Shown: positions 1-5,438 of the stretch, piece by piece | Layout: the number at the start of each line of letters is the position of its first letter | How positions within the stretch are numbered: the first letter of the stretch is position 1 | DNA from: Methanocalculus sp. | Lineage (GTDB): Archaea; Halobacteriota; Methanomicrobia; Methanomicrobiales; Methanocorpusculaceae | Length of the DNA stretch: 5,438 nucleotides | Direction of reading: 5' to 3' | Assembly: GCF_030651615.1 (NCBI RefSeq) | Contig: NZ_JAUSCG010000049.1 | Location: 1-5,438, forward strand | Program-made: the position numbers and the translations under genes | The notes under the pieces: generated by a model | The model's input: the letters and a program-made list of their open reading frames with translations, nothing else | Told to the model about the DNA's origin: nothing | Database searches by the model: none

Positions 1-2
1 TT

Positions 3-488
3 ATGATTGTAGAAGCAGTTATGACACCAGATCCGATCACCATCCAGTCAAAGGACACCATCCGTGAGGCTTCCAGGATCATCCGTGAAAAGAAGATCGG
101 CGGTCTCCCGGTGATGGATGGAGAGAACCTGATCGGGATGATCACCGAGTCGGATATCCTCGCCCTGCTCGCAGTGAAAGGACCAAGCGAAGACCTCTGG
201 CTCCCCTCACCCCTTGAGGTGATCGAGATCCCGATCCGCGAGTTCTTCAACTGGGAGAAGACAAAAGAAGCTCTTTCTGACATTGGGTCCCGTACTGTCA
301 GCTCAGTGATGAGCTATCCGATCATCACCGTCAATGCAGAGGATACGATTGAAGAGGCGGCACGGATCATGCTCAGGGAAGGAGTTGCCCGTCTGCCGGT
401 CCTGAAGAATGAAAAGCTTGCAGGTATCGTCACCAGGGCGAATATCGTTGAAGGTATGGGAAGACAGCGTGAAGAGGAGATACAATGA
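3..488 (+). CDS. Tandem CBS-domain protein in the arginine operon
   Basis: A 161-residue soluble protein made almost entirely of two CBS domains, at about residues 4-57 and 98-152. Each opens with the usual VMTPDPITI or VMSYPIITV strand and closes with a GMITESDIL or GIVTRANIV segment. A linker of about 40 residues (58-97, containing PSPLEVIEIPIREF) separates them; I recall similar linkers in other archaeal CBS proteins. CBS pairs form Bateman modules that commonly bind AMP, ATP or S-adenosylmethionine. The ribose-contacting T/S-x-x-D motif is present in the first domain (TESD, 48-51), but the second has TRAN (144-147) with Asn for Asp, so the two sites may differ in ligand or occupancy. No catalytic domain is attached. 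The stop overlaps the argJ start by four bases (ATGA), so the two are probably translationally coupled. The ATG at 3 is only two bases from the window edge, so an earlier start cannot be excluded, but TTA TGA across it would suit the same overlap with an upstream gene. Family call is firm; role is unknown. Confidence 0.88.
   Translation: MIVEAVMTPDPITIQSKDTIREASRIIREKKIGGLPVMDGENLIGMITESDILALLAVKGPSEDLWLPSPLEVIEIPIREFFNWEKTKEALSDIGSRTVSSVMSYPIITVNAEDTIEEAARIMLREGVARLPVLKNEKLAGIVTRANIVEGMGRQREEEIQ
474..480 (+). promoter_or_regulatory. Shine-Dalgarno site of argJ
   Basis: GAGGAGA lies four bases before the argJ ATG at 485, inside the last codons of the CBS gene. It is complementary to the CCUCC core near the 3' end of archaeal 16S rRNA. 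Together with the ATGA overlap it supports 485 as the argJ start. It is the clearest ribosome binding site in the window; the argB start has only a weak GGGA about ten bases upstream. Confidence 0.6.
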
Positions 489-1630
489 AGAGCATCTGTG
501 GCATCGCAGGAGTAGAAGCGGCCGGTATGAAAGAGGGGAAGTACGGTCTTGCCTTGATCAGGGCAGCGGGAGCTGGAGCAGCCGTCTTTACTCAGAATAA
601 GGCACGTGCACCCGTCATCGACCTGATGGCCGAACGGATGAGGAAGGGGCGGATTGAAGGCATCATCGCAAACTCAGGGTGTGCAAATGCGTACACCGGA
701 AGACGAGGCCTTTCAGATGCGATCGAGATGGCGGAGATCGGGGGTGATGCACTGGGTAGTGATCCTAACAGGATCGGTGTGGCAAGCACCGGCGTCATTG
801 GCAGATACCTTGATCTGGAACTCATTCATCGGCAGGCGGGAGAGCTTACACCAGTTCACTCCGAAGATGCAGAGATCCAGGCGGCACGGGCAATTATGAC
901 GACTGATCTCGTCGAGAAGCACGCCCTCTTCTCAGGGGAGGGGTTCTCAGTTGCCGGCATCGCAAAAGGGAGCGGGATGATCGCTCCGAATATGGCGACG
1001 ATGCTTGGGTTTCTCTATACGGATGCCGATATCAGTGATAAAAAGCTGCAGGAATCCCTGAAGATCGCTGTTCGAAGAAGTTTTAACAGGATTGTAGTCG
1101 ATGGTGATGTCTCAACAAACGATTGTGTCTTCCTGACCGCAACCGGTGAAGCCGGAAAGATCAAAAGAAAGGATCTTGAAGATACACTCACAAAAGCCTG
1201 CATCAGCCTTGCACAGTCGATTGCACGGGACGGCGAAGGTGCCACAAAACTGATCGAGGTCGCAGTCTGCGGCGCACGAAATGAGGCGGATGCAGAGAAG
1301 ATCGCAAAGACCGTCGTGACAAGCCCCCTTGTCAAGACCGCAGTCTATGGACAGGACCCGAACTGGGGCAGGGTCGTTGCAGCGGCAGGATATGCGGGAG
1401 TGGACTTTGAGATCCCCGACCTCTCTCTCTGGATCGGAACAGGCGAAGAGAAGACTCCGCTTGTTCAGAAGGGTGAGATCACAGCAGACCTTGTAGCAGC
1501 CAAGGCAGCGATGCGGGGCGACACCGTCGTCTTTACGATCGATCTCGACTCAGGTTCTGCTGAAGCGACCGCATGGGGCTGTGATCTGACTGAGAAGTAC
1601 GTTGAGATCAACGGGAAGTACACAACATGA
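485..1630 (+). CDS. argJ: Glutamate N-acetyltransferase / ornithine acetyltransferase ArgJ
   Basis: ArgJ transfers acetyl from N2-acetylornithine to glutamate, giving ornithine and regenerating N-acetylglutamate (cyclic arginine pathway, cytoplasm). The 381 residues match the usual length of about 380-410. The self-cleavage site is intact: KGSGMIAPNM followed by A171-T172-ML. Cleavage before T172 would give an alpha chain of 171 residues and a beta chain of 210, with T172 as N-terminal nucleophile. Other family motifs are IANSGCANA (61-69), the oxyanion-hole STGVIG (101-106), DGDVSTND (206-213), GEGATK (250-255), DPNWGR (291-296) and the C-terminal NGKYTT that closes the ornithine site. It overlaps the CBS gene upstream and argB downstream by ATGA, so all three are likely one transcript. 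Some ArgJ also use acetyl-CoA (bifunctional); the Methanocaldococcus jannaschii enzyme is reported as monofunctional. Sequence alone does not settle which applies here. No frameshift or missing key residue was seen. Confidence 0.97.
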   Translation: MKSICGIAGVEAAGMKEGKYGLALIRAAGAGAAVFTQNKARAPVIDLMAERMRKGRIEGIIANSGCANAYTGRRGLSDAIEMAEIGGDALGSDPNRIGVASTGVIGRYLDLELIHRQAGELTPVHSEDAEIQAARAIMTTDLVEKHALFSGEGFSVAGIAKGSGMIAPNMATMLGFLYTDADISDKKLQESLKIAVRRSFNRIVVDGDVSTNDCVFLTATGEAGKIKRKDLEDTLTKACISLAQSIARDGEGATKLIEVAVCGARNEADAEKIAKTVVTSPLVKTAVYGQDPNWGRVVAAAGYAGVDFEIPDLSLWIGTGEEKTPLVQKGEITADLVAAKAAMRGDTVVFTIDLDSGSAEATAWGCDLTEKYVEINGKYTT

Positions 1631-2496
1631 AGCGTGAAGACGTTCTGATGGAGGCACTCCCCTATATCAGGCAGTTCCATGGCAAGACGATCGTCATCAA
1701 ACTGGGCGGACACGCGATGGTTGACCCGGCGATCATGAACACCGTCATCGAAGATGCCGTCCTCCTCCATTATATCGGGATGCGGGTCGTTCTGGTACAC
1801 GGAGGAGGCCCTGAGATCACCGATAAGATGAAGGCGATGGGTAAAGAACCGAAGTTTGTTGCCGGTCTCCGGGTGACTGATCAGGACACTCTTGAGATTG
1901 CGATGATGGTCCTTGCAGGAAAGATCAGCAACACCATCGTCTCTTTGATCGCACAGAACGGTGCCCGTGGAGTTGGGATATCAGGAAATGACGGCAATCT
2001 CGTCATCGCAAGGAAGATGGATCTCAGGAGAGTGATGATCGAAGATAGAGAAGAAGAGGTCGATCTCGGGTTTGTCGGCGAGATTTCGCGTGTGAACCCG
2101 GGCCTCCTCAGGACACTCCTTGATTCAGGATACATCCCGGTGATATCCCCGCTTGCAATCGATGAAGCGGGTAATAACTTAAATATCAATGCGGATACAA
2201 TGGCGGGAGAGATTGCGGTTGCACTTGATGCAGGAAAACTCGTCTCCCTCACCGATGTTGACGGCGTGATGGATACAAAAAGAACGAAGGTCTATCACCG
2301 GCTTACCCTTGCTGAGGTTGAGGGGATGATCGCAGACGGAACGATCCAGGGGGGGATGATCCCAAAGCTGGCGGCATGCATCTATGCATCCAGAAACGGG
2401 GTCGAGCGCTGTCATATCATCAATGGAAACGCCCCACATAACCTTATCCTTGAGCTCTTCACCGATCTCGGTGTCGGGACGATGATCCGCGGCTGA
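1627..2496 (+). CDS. argB: N-acetylglutamate kinase ArgB
   Basis: ArgB phosphorylates N-acetyl-L-glutamate with ATP, the step that commits it to arginine, and acts on the product of ArgJ next door. The 289 residues form one amino-acid-kinase domain. Visible motifs are KLGGHAM (25-31, phosphate-binding Lys25), HGGGPEI (58-64), RVTD (82-85), GISGNDGNL (117-125), NINADTMAGEIA (186-197, substrate and nucleotide contacts), LTDVDGV (208-214) and QGGMIPKL with Lys247 (241-248). An N-terminal helix (about 1-20, with PYIRQFHGK) precedes the first strand. This extension with a Y-x-x-x-F pattern, and the C-terminal HIINGN...LFTDLGVGTMI segment, are features of hexameric arginine-inhibited kinases, so feedback inhibition by arginine is likely (inference). 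The start is fixed by the ATGA overlap with argJ; the Shine-Dalgarno is weak, so coupling probably matters. It is the last gene of the operon, followed by a T-run. The gene looks intact. Confidence 0.97.
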   Translation: MKREDVLMEALPYIRQFHGKTIVIKLGGHAMVDPAIMNTVIEDAVLLHYIGMRVVLVHGGGPEITDKMKAMGKEPKFVAGLRVTDQDTLEIAMMVLAGKISNTIVSLIAQNGARGVGISGNDGNLVIARKMDLRRVMIEDREEEVDLGFVGEISRVNPGLLRTLLDSGYIPVISPLAIDEAGNNLNINADTMAGEIAVALDAGKLVSLTDVDGVMDTKRTKVYHRLTLAEVEGMIADGTIQGGMIPKLAACIYASRNGVERCHIINGNAPHNLILELFTDLGVGTMIRG

Positions 2497-2509
2497 ATCC
2501 TCCAATACC

Positions 2510-2516
2510 TTTTTTT
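2510..2516 (+). terminator. Oligo-T run after argB, possible archaeal terminator
   Basis: Seven consecutive T lie 14 bases after the argB stop, without a clear GC hairpin before them. Archaeal RNA polymerase commonly terminates at such U-tracts without a stem, so this is a plausible end for the arginine transcript. The same stretch might instead be part of the promoter of the next gene, because it sits about 30 bases before that start. Confidence 0.45.
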
Positions 2517-2520
2517 ATCA
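2511..2520 (+). promoter_or_regulatory. Possible TATA-like element of the Na/Pi symporter gene
   Basis: The stretch TTTTTTATCA is centred about 29 bases before the ATG at 2545. Archaeal TATA boxes lie about 25-30 bases upstream of the transcription start, so a transcript from here would have almost no leader. That suits the lack of any Shine-Dalgarno in the 28 bases before the ATG. The match to the TATA consensus is poor, and the element overlaps the putative argB terminator. Confidence 0.25.
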
Positions 2521-2544
2521 TACTGGTTCTATCCATACTCCTGT

Positions 2545-4173
2545 ATGGTCTCAACATGGGAGCTCCTCTTCACCGTTGTTCCTGGAGTTATCCTCTTCCT
2601 CTTTGGAATCGAGAACTTCAGTAAAGAGATCCTGGTAGTTGCACGAGGACGATTTGCTGCTATCCTCGGCAGCCTTACGACCAACCGGTATAAAGGACTC
2701 CTCCTTGGTGCAGGCATCACCGCACTCATCCAGTCGAGTGCAGCAACGACGGTGATCGCGATTAACCTGGTCAATGCCGGTACCATCTCATTTGTTCAGA
2801 GCCTTGGGATCATCATCGGCTCAAACATCGGAACGACGATCACCTCACAGCTCGTCGCCTTCAAACTCACCTCCTTTGGACCGGTCTTCATCCTTGCAGG
2901 CTTTCTGATCGGGATCATCGGGGGGAGATACAAATTCCTCGGAAAACCCCTCTTCTACTTCGGTCTCGTCTTCTTCGGTCTGACGATCATCTCTAACGGC
3001 ATAGAACCCTATAGCAGCGATCCACTCGTCCTTGAGCTTCTCGGCGGGATCGCCTTCCTTCCACTTGCGATCTTTGTGGGCTTCCTGATAACAACCGCAT
3101 TTCAGTCAAGTTCAGTCACAACCGGACTTGTTGTCATCCTTGCCCAGCAGGGGATGATCACGATGCCCGAGGCGATTCCGTTCCTTCTTGGTGCAAATAT
3201 CGGGTCAACAACGACCGCACTTTTTGCATCACGGGGACTTGATCTCTTTGCACGAAGAGCAGCAGCAGCACATACGATCTTTAATGTCGGCGGAGTTCTC
3301 CTGATACTCCCGTTCCTTACCCCGTTTGTGAGTTTCATTGCCGGGATAGGAGGGACTGAAGCCCAGCAGGTAGCAAACGCCCACCTGGTCTTCAATATAG
3401 TTGCATCGGGGGTTTTTATCCTCGCTCTCCATCCGTTTGCAAGCCTCGTTATGAGGGTTGTTCCCGGTGAGGAGGAGGAGATCCTCTTCCGGACGGTGGC
3501 GATCAAGGATCCACTCCCGGAGAGGGTGGATGAGGTCCTGAGTATCATTGAGGAGGAGGTAAAACACCTCTATGATGTGACCAACCAGGCATTCGATGCC
3601 GCGATGGCGGTATTCACGGCGGAAAAGGCTGCACGGGCATACCAGAAGGCAGGTAAACTCGAACTCCTAAATGACTTCCTCGACGAGGAGGTCGAGAAGG
3701 CAACCTTCACCGTATCAAAGAGGGCACTCACCGAGATGCAGGCAAAGAGGACGATGCTCCTTGTCAGGATCTCAAATGATCTCGAACGCCTCGGAGATCT
3801 CTCCCGCGATCTTGCAAAGGTTGCACGAAATGCAGCCCGAATGGGCCGACCCCTGCCAACAGGCCAGGTTGAGGCGATCCGGGGGATATACCGGATATTT
3901 GACGGAAATATGCAGGAGTTATCGAAAAATTTCCCGAATTCAACAAAGGAGACGATCAGTTCTCTCCGGGCCCGTGACATTGAACTCAGGCGTACATTGA
4001 ACCTTGAGTACACGCTCTATTTACAGAGGATCGCAAAGATCAATGAGAGCAGCGATTCACGCTATCTTGAAGTCCTCTCGATCATCGAGGCAGCAAACGG
4101 GAAGGTTCGTGATATCAGGAAGCTGACCGAGGAGTATTCAGCCCATGATGAAACTCTTCCTGCACCACAATAA
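2545..4173 (+). CDS. Na+/phosphate cotransporter family protein with PhoU-like tail
   Basis: A 542-residue inner-membrane protein of the NptA/SLC34-type Na/Pi-cotransporter family, predicted to carry phosphate inward with sodium. Residues 1-305 are hydrophobic, with about eight to ten membrane segments arranged as two related halves. Each half has the family's QSS signature (QSSAATT at 63-69, QSSSVTTG at 187-194) followed by a glycine-rich motif (GSNIGTT at 92-98, GANIGST at 216-222). These QSS repeats form the substrate and sodium site in the family. Residues about 325-535 are charged, helical and cytoplasmic; NDLERLGDLS (411-420) has the E-x-x-x-D pattern of PhoU metal-binding helices. Symporter plus PhoU tail is the common prokaryotic architecture, and the length is normal. 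The gene is 48 bp after argB but probably separately expressed, since a T-run intervenes and no ribosome binding site is visible. No pst or phoU gene is in the window. A different anion, or a regulatory role, is possible because many family members are uncharacterised. Confidence 0.92.
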   Translation: MVSTWELLFTVVPGVILFLFGIENFSKEILVVARGRFAAILGSLTTNRYKGLLLGAGITALIQSSAATTVIAINLVNAGTISFVQSLGIIIGSNIGTTITSQLVAFKLTSFGPVFILAGFLIGIIGGRYKFLGKPLFYFGLVFFGLTIISNGIEPYSSDPLVLELLGGIAFLPLAIFVGFLITTAFQSSSVTTGLVVILAQQGMITMPEAIPFLLGANIGSTTTALFASRGLDLFARRAAAAHTIFNVGGVLLILPFLTPFVSFIAGIGGTEAQQVANAHLVFNIVASGVFILALHPFASLVMRVVPGEEEEILFRTVAIKDPLPERVDEVLSIIEEEVKHLYDVTNQAFDAAMAVFTAEKAARAYQKAGKLELLNDFLDEEVEKATFTVSKRALTEMQAKRTMLLVRISNDLERLGDLSRDLAKVARNAARMGRPLPTGQVEAIRGIYRIFDGNMQELSKNFPNSTKETISSLRARDIELRRTLNLEYTLYLQRIAKINESSDSRYLEVLSIIEAANGKVRDIRKLTEEYSAHDETLPAPQ

Positions 4174-4200
4174 GAAGAGCCCGGGAGAAGGAGAAGATCT

Positions 4201-4908
4201 TCATCCATTTTTCAGAGAACAGGCAAGCCGAAGCGAACTATGCACCATATTCTCCAGATCCTCCTGCGTATAGGGATTTCCCTCTATCTTCTCCCAGTCG
4301 CGGGTGGTGTCTTCGTCATTCTCCCCGACCCACGAGGTGATAGCAACATCCGGAATGGCAAATCCAAGCCATGAGAGGAAGTTGAAGAGGTTGCCTGCGA
4401 CATGCTGAATCCCATCGACATGCCCGATGATGATCAGTCCCGCCACTTTATCCTTGATCATCCGGTTTCCAAACCATGAATACTGGTTCTCGATGCAGTT
4501 CATCCGCTCAACAAACTTCTGGATCAGGGCGGAATGGTTGTTCCAACGGATGGGTGAGGCGATGATGAGGATGTCAGATCTGAGTATCGCATCATAGACC
4601 GTCTGCATCTGGTCATCCTGGTACTTCAGGGTGGACATGCAGGGGTAGATACACTGTGAGGGGTCTTCAGAATAGTTCCCTTCACAATGATAGATTTTGA
4701 GATCTTTCAGCCGGATAAACTCCGTTGTACAGCCGAATGTTTCATACTTGACAAGAGCTCGTTTGAGAAGCCGTTCCGATTTACTCAGGCTCCCCTCCTG
4801 ACGGCTTGAACCGGATATTCCAAGAACCCTGACACCCCTGCACCGTTCTCTGTCAGGGGGATCGATGACGTTGACTCCAAACTTCCGTCCAACAAGAGGT
4901 GCTGGCAT
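4201..4908 (-). CDS. Flavodoxin-fold NAD(P)H/FMN oxidoreductase family protein
   Basis: A 235-residue cytoplasmic protein of the NADPH-dependent FMN reductase / flavodoxin-like family. The flavin phosphate loop is GISGSSRQEGS (30-40), right after the first beta strand (VRVLG). ASPIRWNNHSALIQKFVERM (117-136) is the second flavin-contact strand and helix typical of these enzymes, and VAGLIIIGHVDG (155-166) carries the third. Its electron donor, acceptor and pathway are unknown. Cysteines 75, 86 and 90 (C-x10-C-x3-C) sit where iron-sulfur flavoproteins of methanogens carry a compact C-x2-C-x2-C cluster motif, but the spacing differs, so a 4Fe-4S cluster is not supported. A 25-residue extension precedes the fold. 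It is not an obvious start error: no ATG, GTG or TTG occurs between 4908 and the fold, and an in-frame TAA lies nine bases upstream of the ATG. No strong Shine-Dalgarno is seen. The gene converges on the transporter gene with 27 bp between stops and diverges from the small gene at 4992. Confidence 0.88.
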   Translation of the reverse strand: MPAPLVGRKFGVNVIDPPDRERCRGVRVLGISGSSRQEGSLSKSERLLKRALVKYETFGCTTEFIRLKDLKIYHCEGNYSEDPSQCIYPCMSTLKYQDDQMQTVYDAILRSDILIIASPIRWNNHSALIQKFVERMNCIENQYSWFGNRMIKDKVAGLIIIGHVDGIQHVAGNLFNFLSWLGFAIPDVAITSWVGENDEDTTRDWEKIEGNPYTQEDLENMVHSSLRLACSLKNG

Positions 4909-4991
4909 ATGTCTCTTTTATTGCCATAGCTATTTCTACCTGACGCCAGACATACGAGGATATTTATTCTATTAGAGGCGAACAGATTTAT
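4909..4991. promoter_or_regulatory. Divergent promoter region between flavoprotein and small-protein genes
   Basis: This 83-bp gap separates two genes that read away from each other, so it should hold both promoters. ATATTTATT (4960-4968) lies about 25-30 bases before the ATG at 4992, the spacing of an archaeal TATA box for a nearly leaderless + strand transcript. Read on the other strand the same element (AATAAATAT) could start a - strand transcript with a leader of roughly 30 bases. A second - strand AT stretch (about 4929-4937) lies closer to that gene. For the + strand gene, GAGG (4975-4978) is a possible ribosome binding site, but 13 bases from the ATG is long. Positions are judged by eye. 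Confidence 0.45.
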
Positions 4992-5300
4992 ATGCAGGCA
5001 CGGTGTGTCAATAATTTTGGTGGCAAGGTTCTCCTGATGGATGCAAAGCCGGATGAAGTGAACGAATACGTAAGAAAGAACACGGCGGAGCAGTATGAGA
5101 TGCCACCGGGTTTTGAGTTCCGGGGACTCTCGATGCTTCTTTCAAAACCGATGCTCGTCGGATTGAAGATCAAAAAGCAGAAGATCCTTATCCCGTTCAC
5201 CAAACTATGCCCGAAGTACGGGACCGTCCTCTTTGAGATTGATGCAACGGAAGAGGACTTCGAAGCGATCAGATCAGGCCTTCAGAGGAAGAATAGTTAG
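4992..5300 (+). CDS. Small conserved-looking alpha/beta protein, possibly DUF1894-like
   Basis: A 102-residue protein without signal peptide or membrane segment. By eye its order of elements is strand (about 4-17), helix (20-32), strands (40-49, 54-69 as one or two, 77-84) and a last helix (86-98), a compact alpha/beta fold. Recognisable stretches are PGFEFRGLSM (39-48), PMLVGLKIKK (53-62) and ILIPFTKLCPKYGTVLFEI (65-83). The layout and the VGLK...ILIPFTK...GT.LF pattern remind me of DUF1894, a methanogen protein family with a structure (MTH1880 type) but no settled function. This is from memory and not checked; I do not assign a role. Two cysteines (5, 73) are present with no metal-binding spacing. 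The ATG is preceded within 3-7 bases by an AT-rich stretch rather than a Shine-Dalgarno, so a leaderless transcript is possible. The stop is two bases from a long inverted repeat. It has its own promoter region, shared with the flavoprotein gene, and no operon partner in view. Confidence 0.75.
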   Translation: MQARCVNNFGGKVLLMDAKPDEVNEYVRKNTAEQYEMPPGFEFRGLSMLLSKPMLVGLKIKKQKILIPFTKLCPKYGTVLFEIDATEEDFEAIRSGLQRKNS

Positions 5301-5302
5301 TC

Positions 5303-5387
5303 ATCACGCAAAGGCGCAAAGACGCAAAGAGAGCTGATGCCTAACCCCAATACAAGAAAACTTGGCGGCTTAGCGGCTTTGCGTGAT
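5303..5387. repeat. Imperfect inverted repeat built from 8-base NCGCNAAG units
   Basis: The left arm (5303-5329) and right arm (5361-5387) are 27 bases each and complementary at 23 positions, with a 31-base spacer. The outer 11 bases (ATCACGCAAAG) are perfect. Inside each arm the sequence is periodic: the left arm holds ACGCAAAG, GCGCAAAG and ACGCAAAG in tandem (5306-5329), and the right arm on the other strand holds ACGCAAAG, CCGCTAAG and CCGCCAAG. It begins two bases after the stop of the small protein gene. It encodes no protein I can support. As RNA it would fold into a long imperfect stem, but no T-run follows, so a classical terminator is not indicated. It resembles a small dispersed or MITE-like element; no target-site duplication is evident. 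Confidence 0.8.
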
Positions 5388-5414
5388 ACCATTTCCAGGA
5401 TTGGAGAAGAATAC

Positions 5415-5438
5415 TCACGCTAAGGCGCAAAGAGAGCT
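5415..5438 (+). repeat. Third, direct copy of the NCGCNAAG repeat, one unit shorter
   Basis: TCACGC followed by TAAGGCGCAAAG and AGAGCT repeats the left arm and its 3' flank (5304-5335) in the same orientation. It has two 8-base units (ACGCTAAG, GCGCAAAG) instead of three, and the shared AGAGCT tail follows directly. One substitution (T for A in the first unit) separates it otherwise. It reaches the last base of the window, so a partner arm may lie beyond it. Confidence 0.75.

Noticed and set aside
1465..1800. Open frame on the - strand spanning the argJ-argB junction
   Set aside because: It crosses two confident overlapping genes and its product shows no domain; no promoter or ribosome site supports it.
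3102..3548. Open frame of 148 codons on the - strand inside the transporter gene
   Set aside because: It lies wholly within a well-supported gene, its product is rich in Arg, Ser and Pro with no family resemblance, and it is the antisense shadow of the codon bias on the + strand.
3570..4013. Open frame of 147 codons on the - strand opposite the PhoU-like tail
   Set aside because: Arg/Ser-rich composition, no recognisable motif and full overlap with the transporter gene mark it as a shadow.
4174..4200. Hairpin terminator between convergent genes around CCCGGG
   Set aside because: Only a six-base palindrome is present, with no stem worth the name and no adjacent T-run in the gap; a T5 at 4208-4212 lies within the flavoprotein gene and is weak evidence.
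4639..4686. Iron-sulfur flavoprotein 4Fe-4S cluster motif
   Set aside because: The cysteine spacing C-x10-C-x3-C does not match the compact four-cysteine motif of known methanogen iron-sulfur flavoproteins.
5303..5387. Intrinsic terminator of the small protein gene
   Set aside because: The inverted repeat follows the stop closely, but its arms are long and imperfect, the spacer is 31 bases and no T-run follows, so bacterial-type termination is not supported.
5303..5438. CRISPR array
   Set aside because: Repeats are in both orientations, of unequal length and internally periodic, with unequal spacers; no cas gene is present.

Overview
The window looks like a piece of chromosome from a methanogenic archaeon, most likely Methanomicrobiales or a close euryarchaeal relative. 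The reasons are the gene content (a CBS-domain protein inside an arginine cluster, archaeal-type ArgJ and ArgB, a PhoU-tailed Na/Pi symporter), the purine-rich Shine-Dalgarno before argJ, AT-rich TATA-like boxes close to start codons, and a small alpha/beta protein resembling a methanogen family of unknown function. This placement comes from recognising protein families and was not tested by a database search.

Region 1 (3-2496, + strand) is part of an arginine-biosynthesis operon: a two-CBS-domain protein, then argJ, then argB. Each junction is a 4-base ATGA overlap. The first bases of the window (TTA TGA, with ATG at 3) would fit a further ATGA overlap with an upstream gene that is cut off; argC would be the natural guess. 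ArgJ moves acetyl from N-acetylornithine back to glutamate, and ArgB phosphorylates the N-acetylglutamate. ArgB has the N-terminal helix typical of arginine-inhibited kinases. The CBS protein is a candidate nucleotide-sensing partner, but no target is shown by the sequence.

Region 2 (2497-4173, + strand) holds a T-run that could end the arginine transcript and a Na+/phosphate symporter-like protein with a cytoplasmic PhoU-like helical tail. Region 3 (4201-4908, - strand) is a flavodoxin-fold NAD(P)H/FMN oxidoreductase, convergent with the transporter at 27 bp. An 83-bp AT-rich divergent promoter region (4909-4991) separates it from a 102-residue protein of unknown function on the + strand (4992-5300).

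Region 4 (5301-5438) has no gene. It holds an unusual repeat family built from an 8-base unit of the form NCGCNAAG. Three units sit in a left arm, three complementary units in a right arm, and a third, direct copy that lacks exactly one unit runs to the window end. This is the least ordinary part of the window. The rest is housekeeping, and I found no convincing new multi-gene system.
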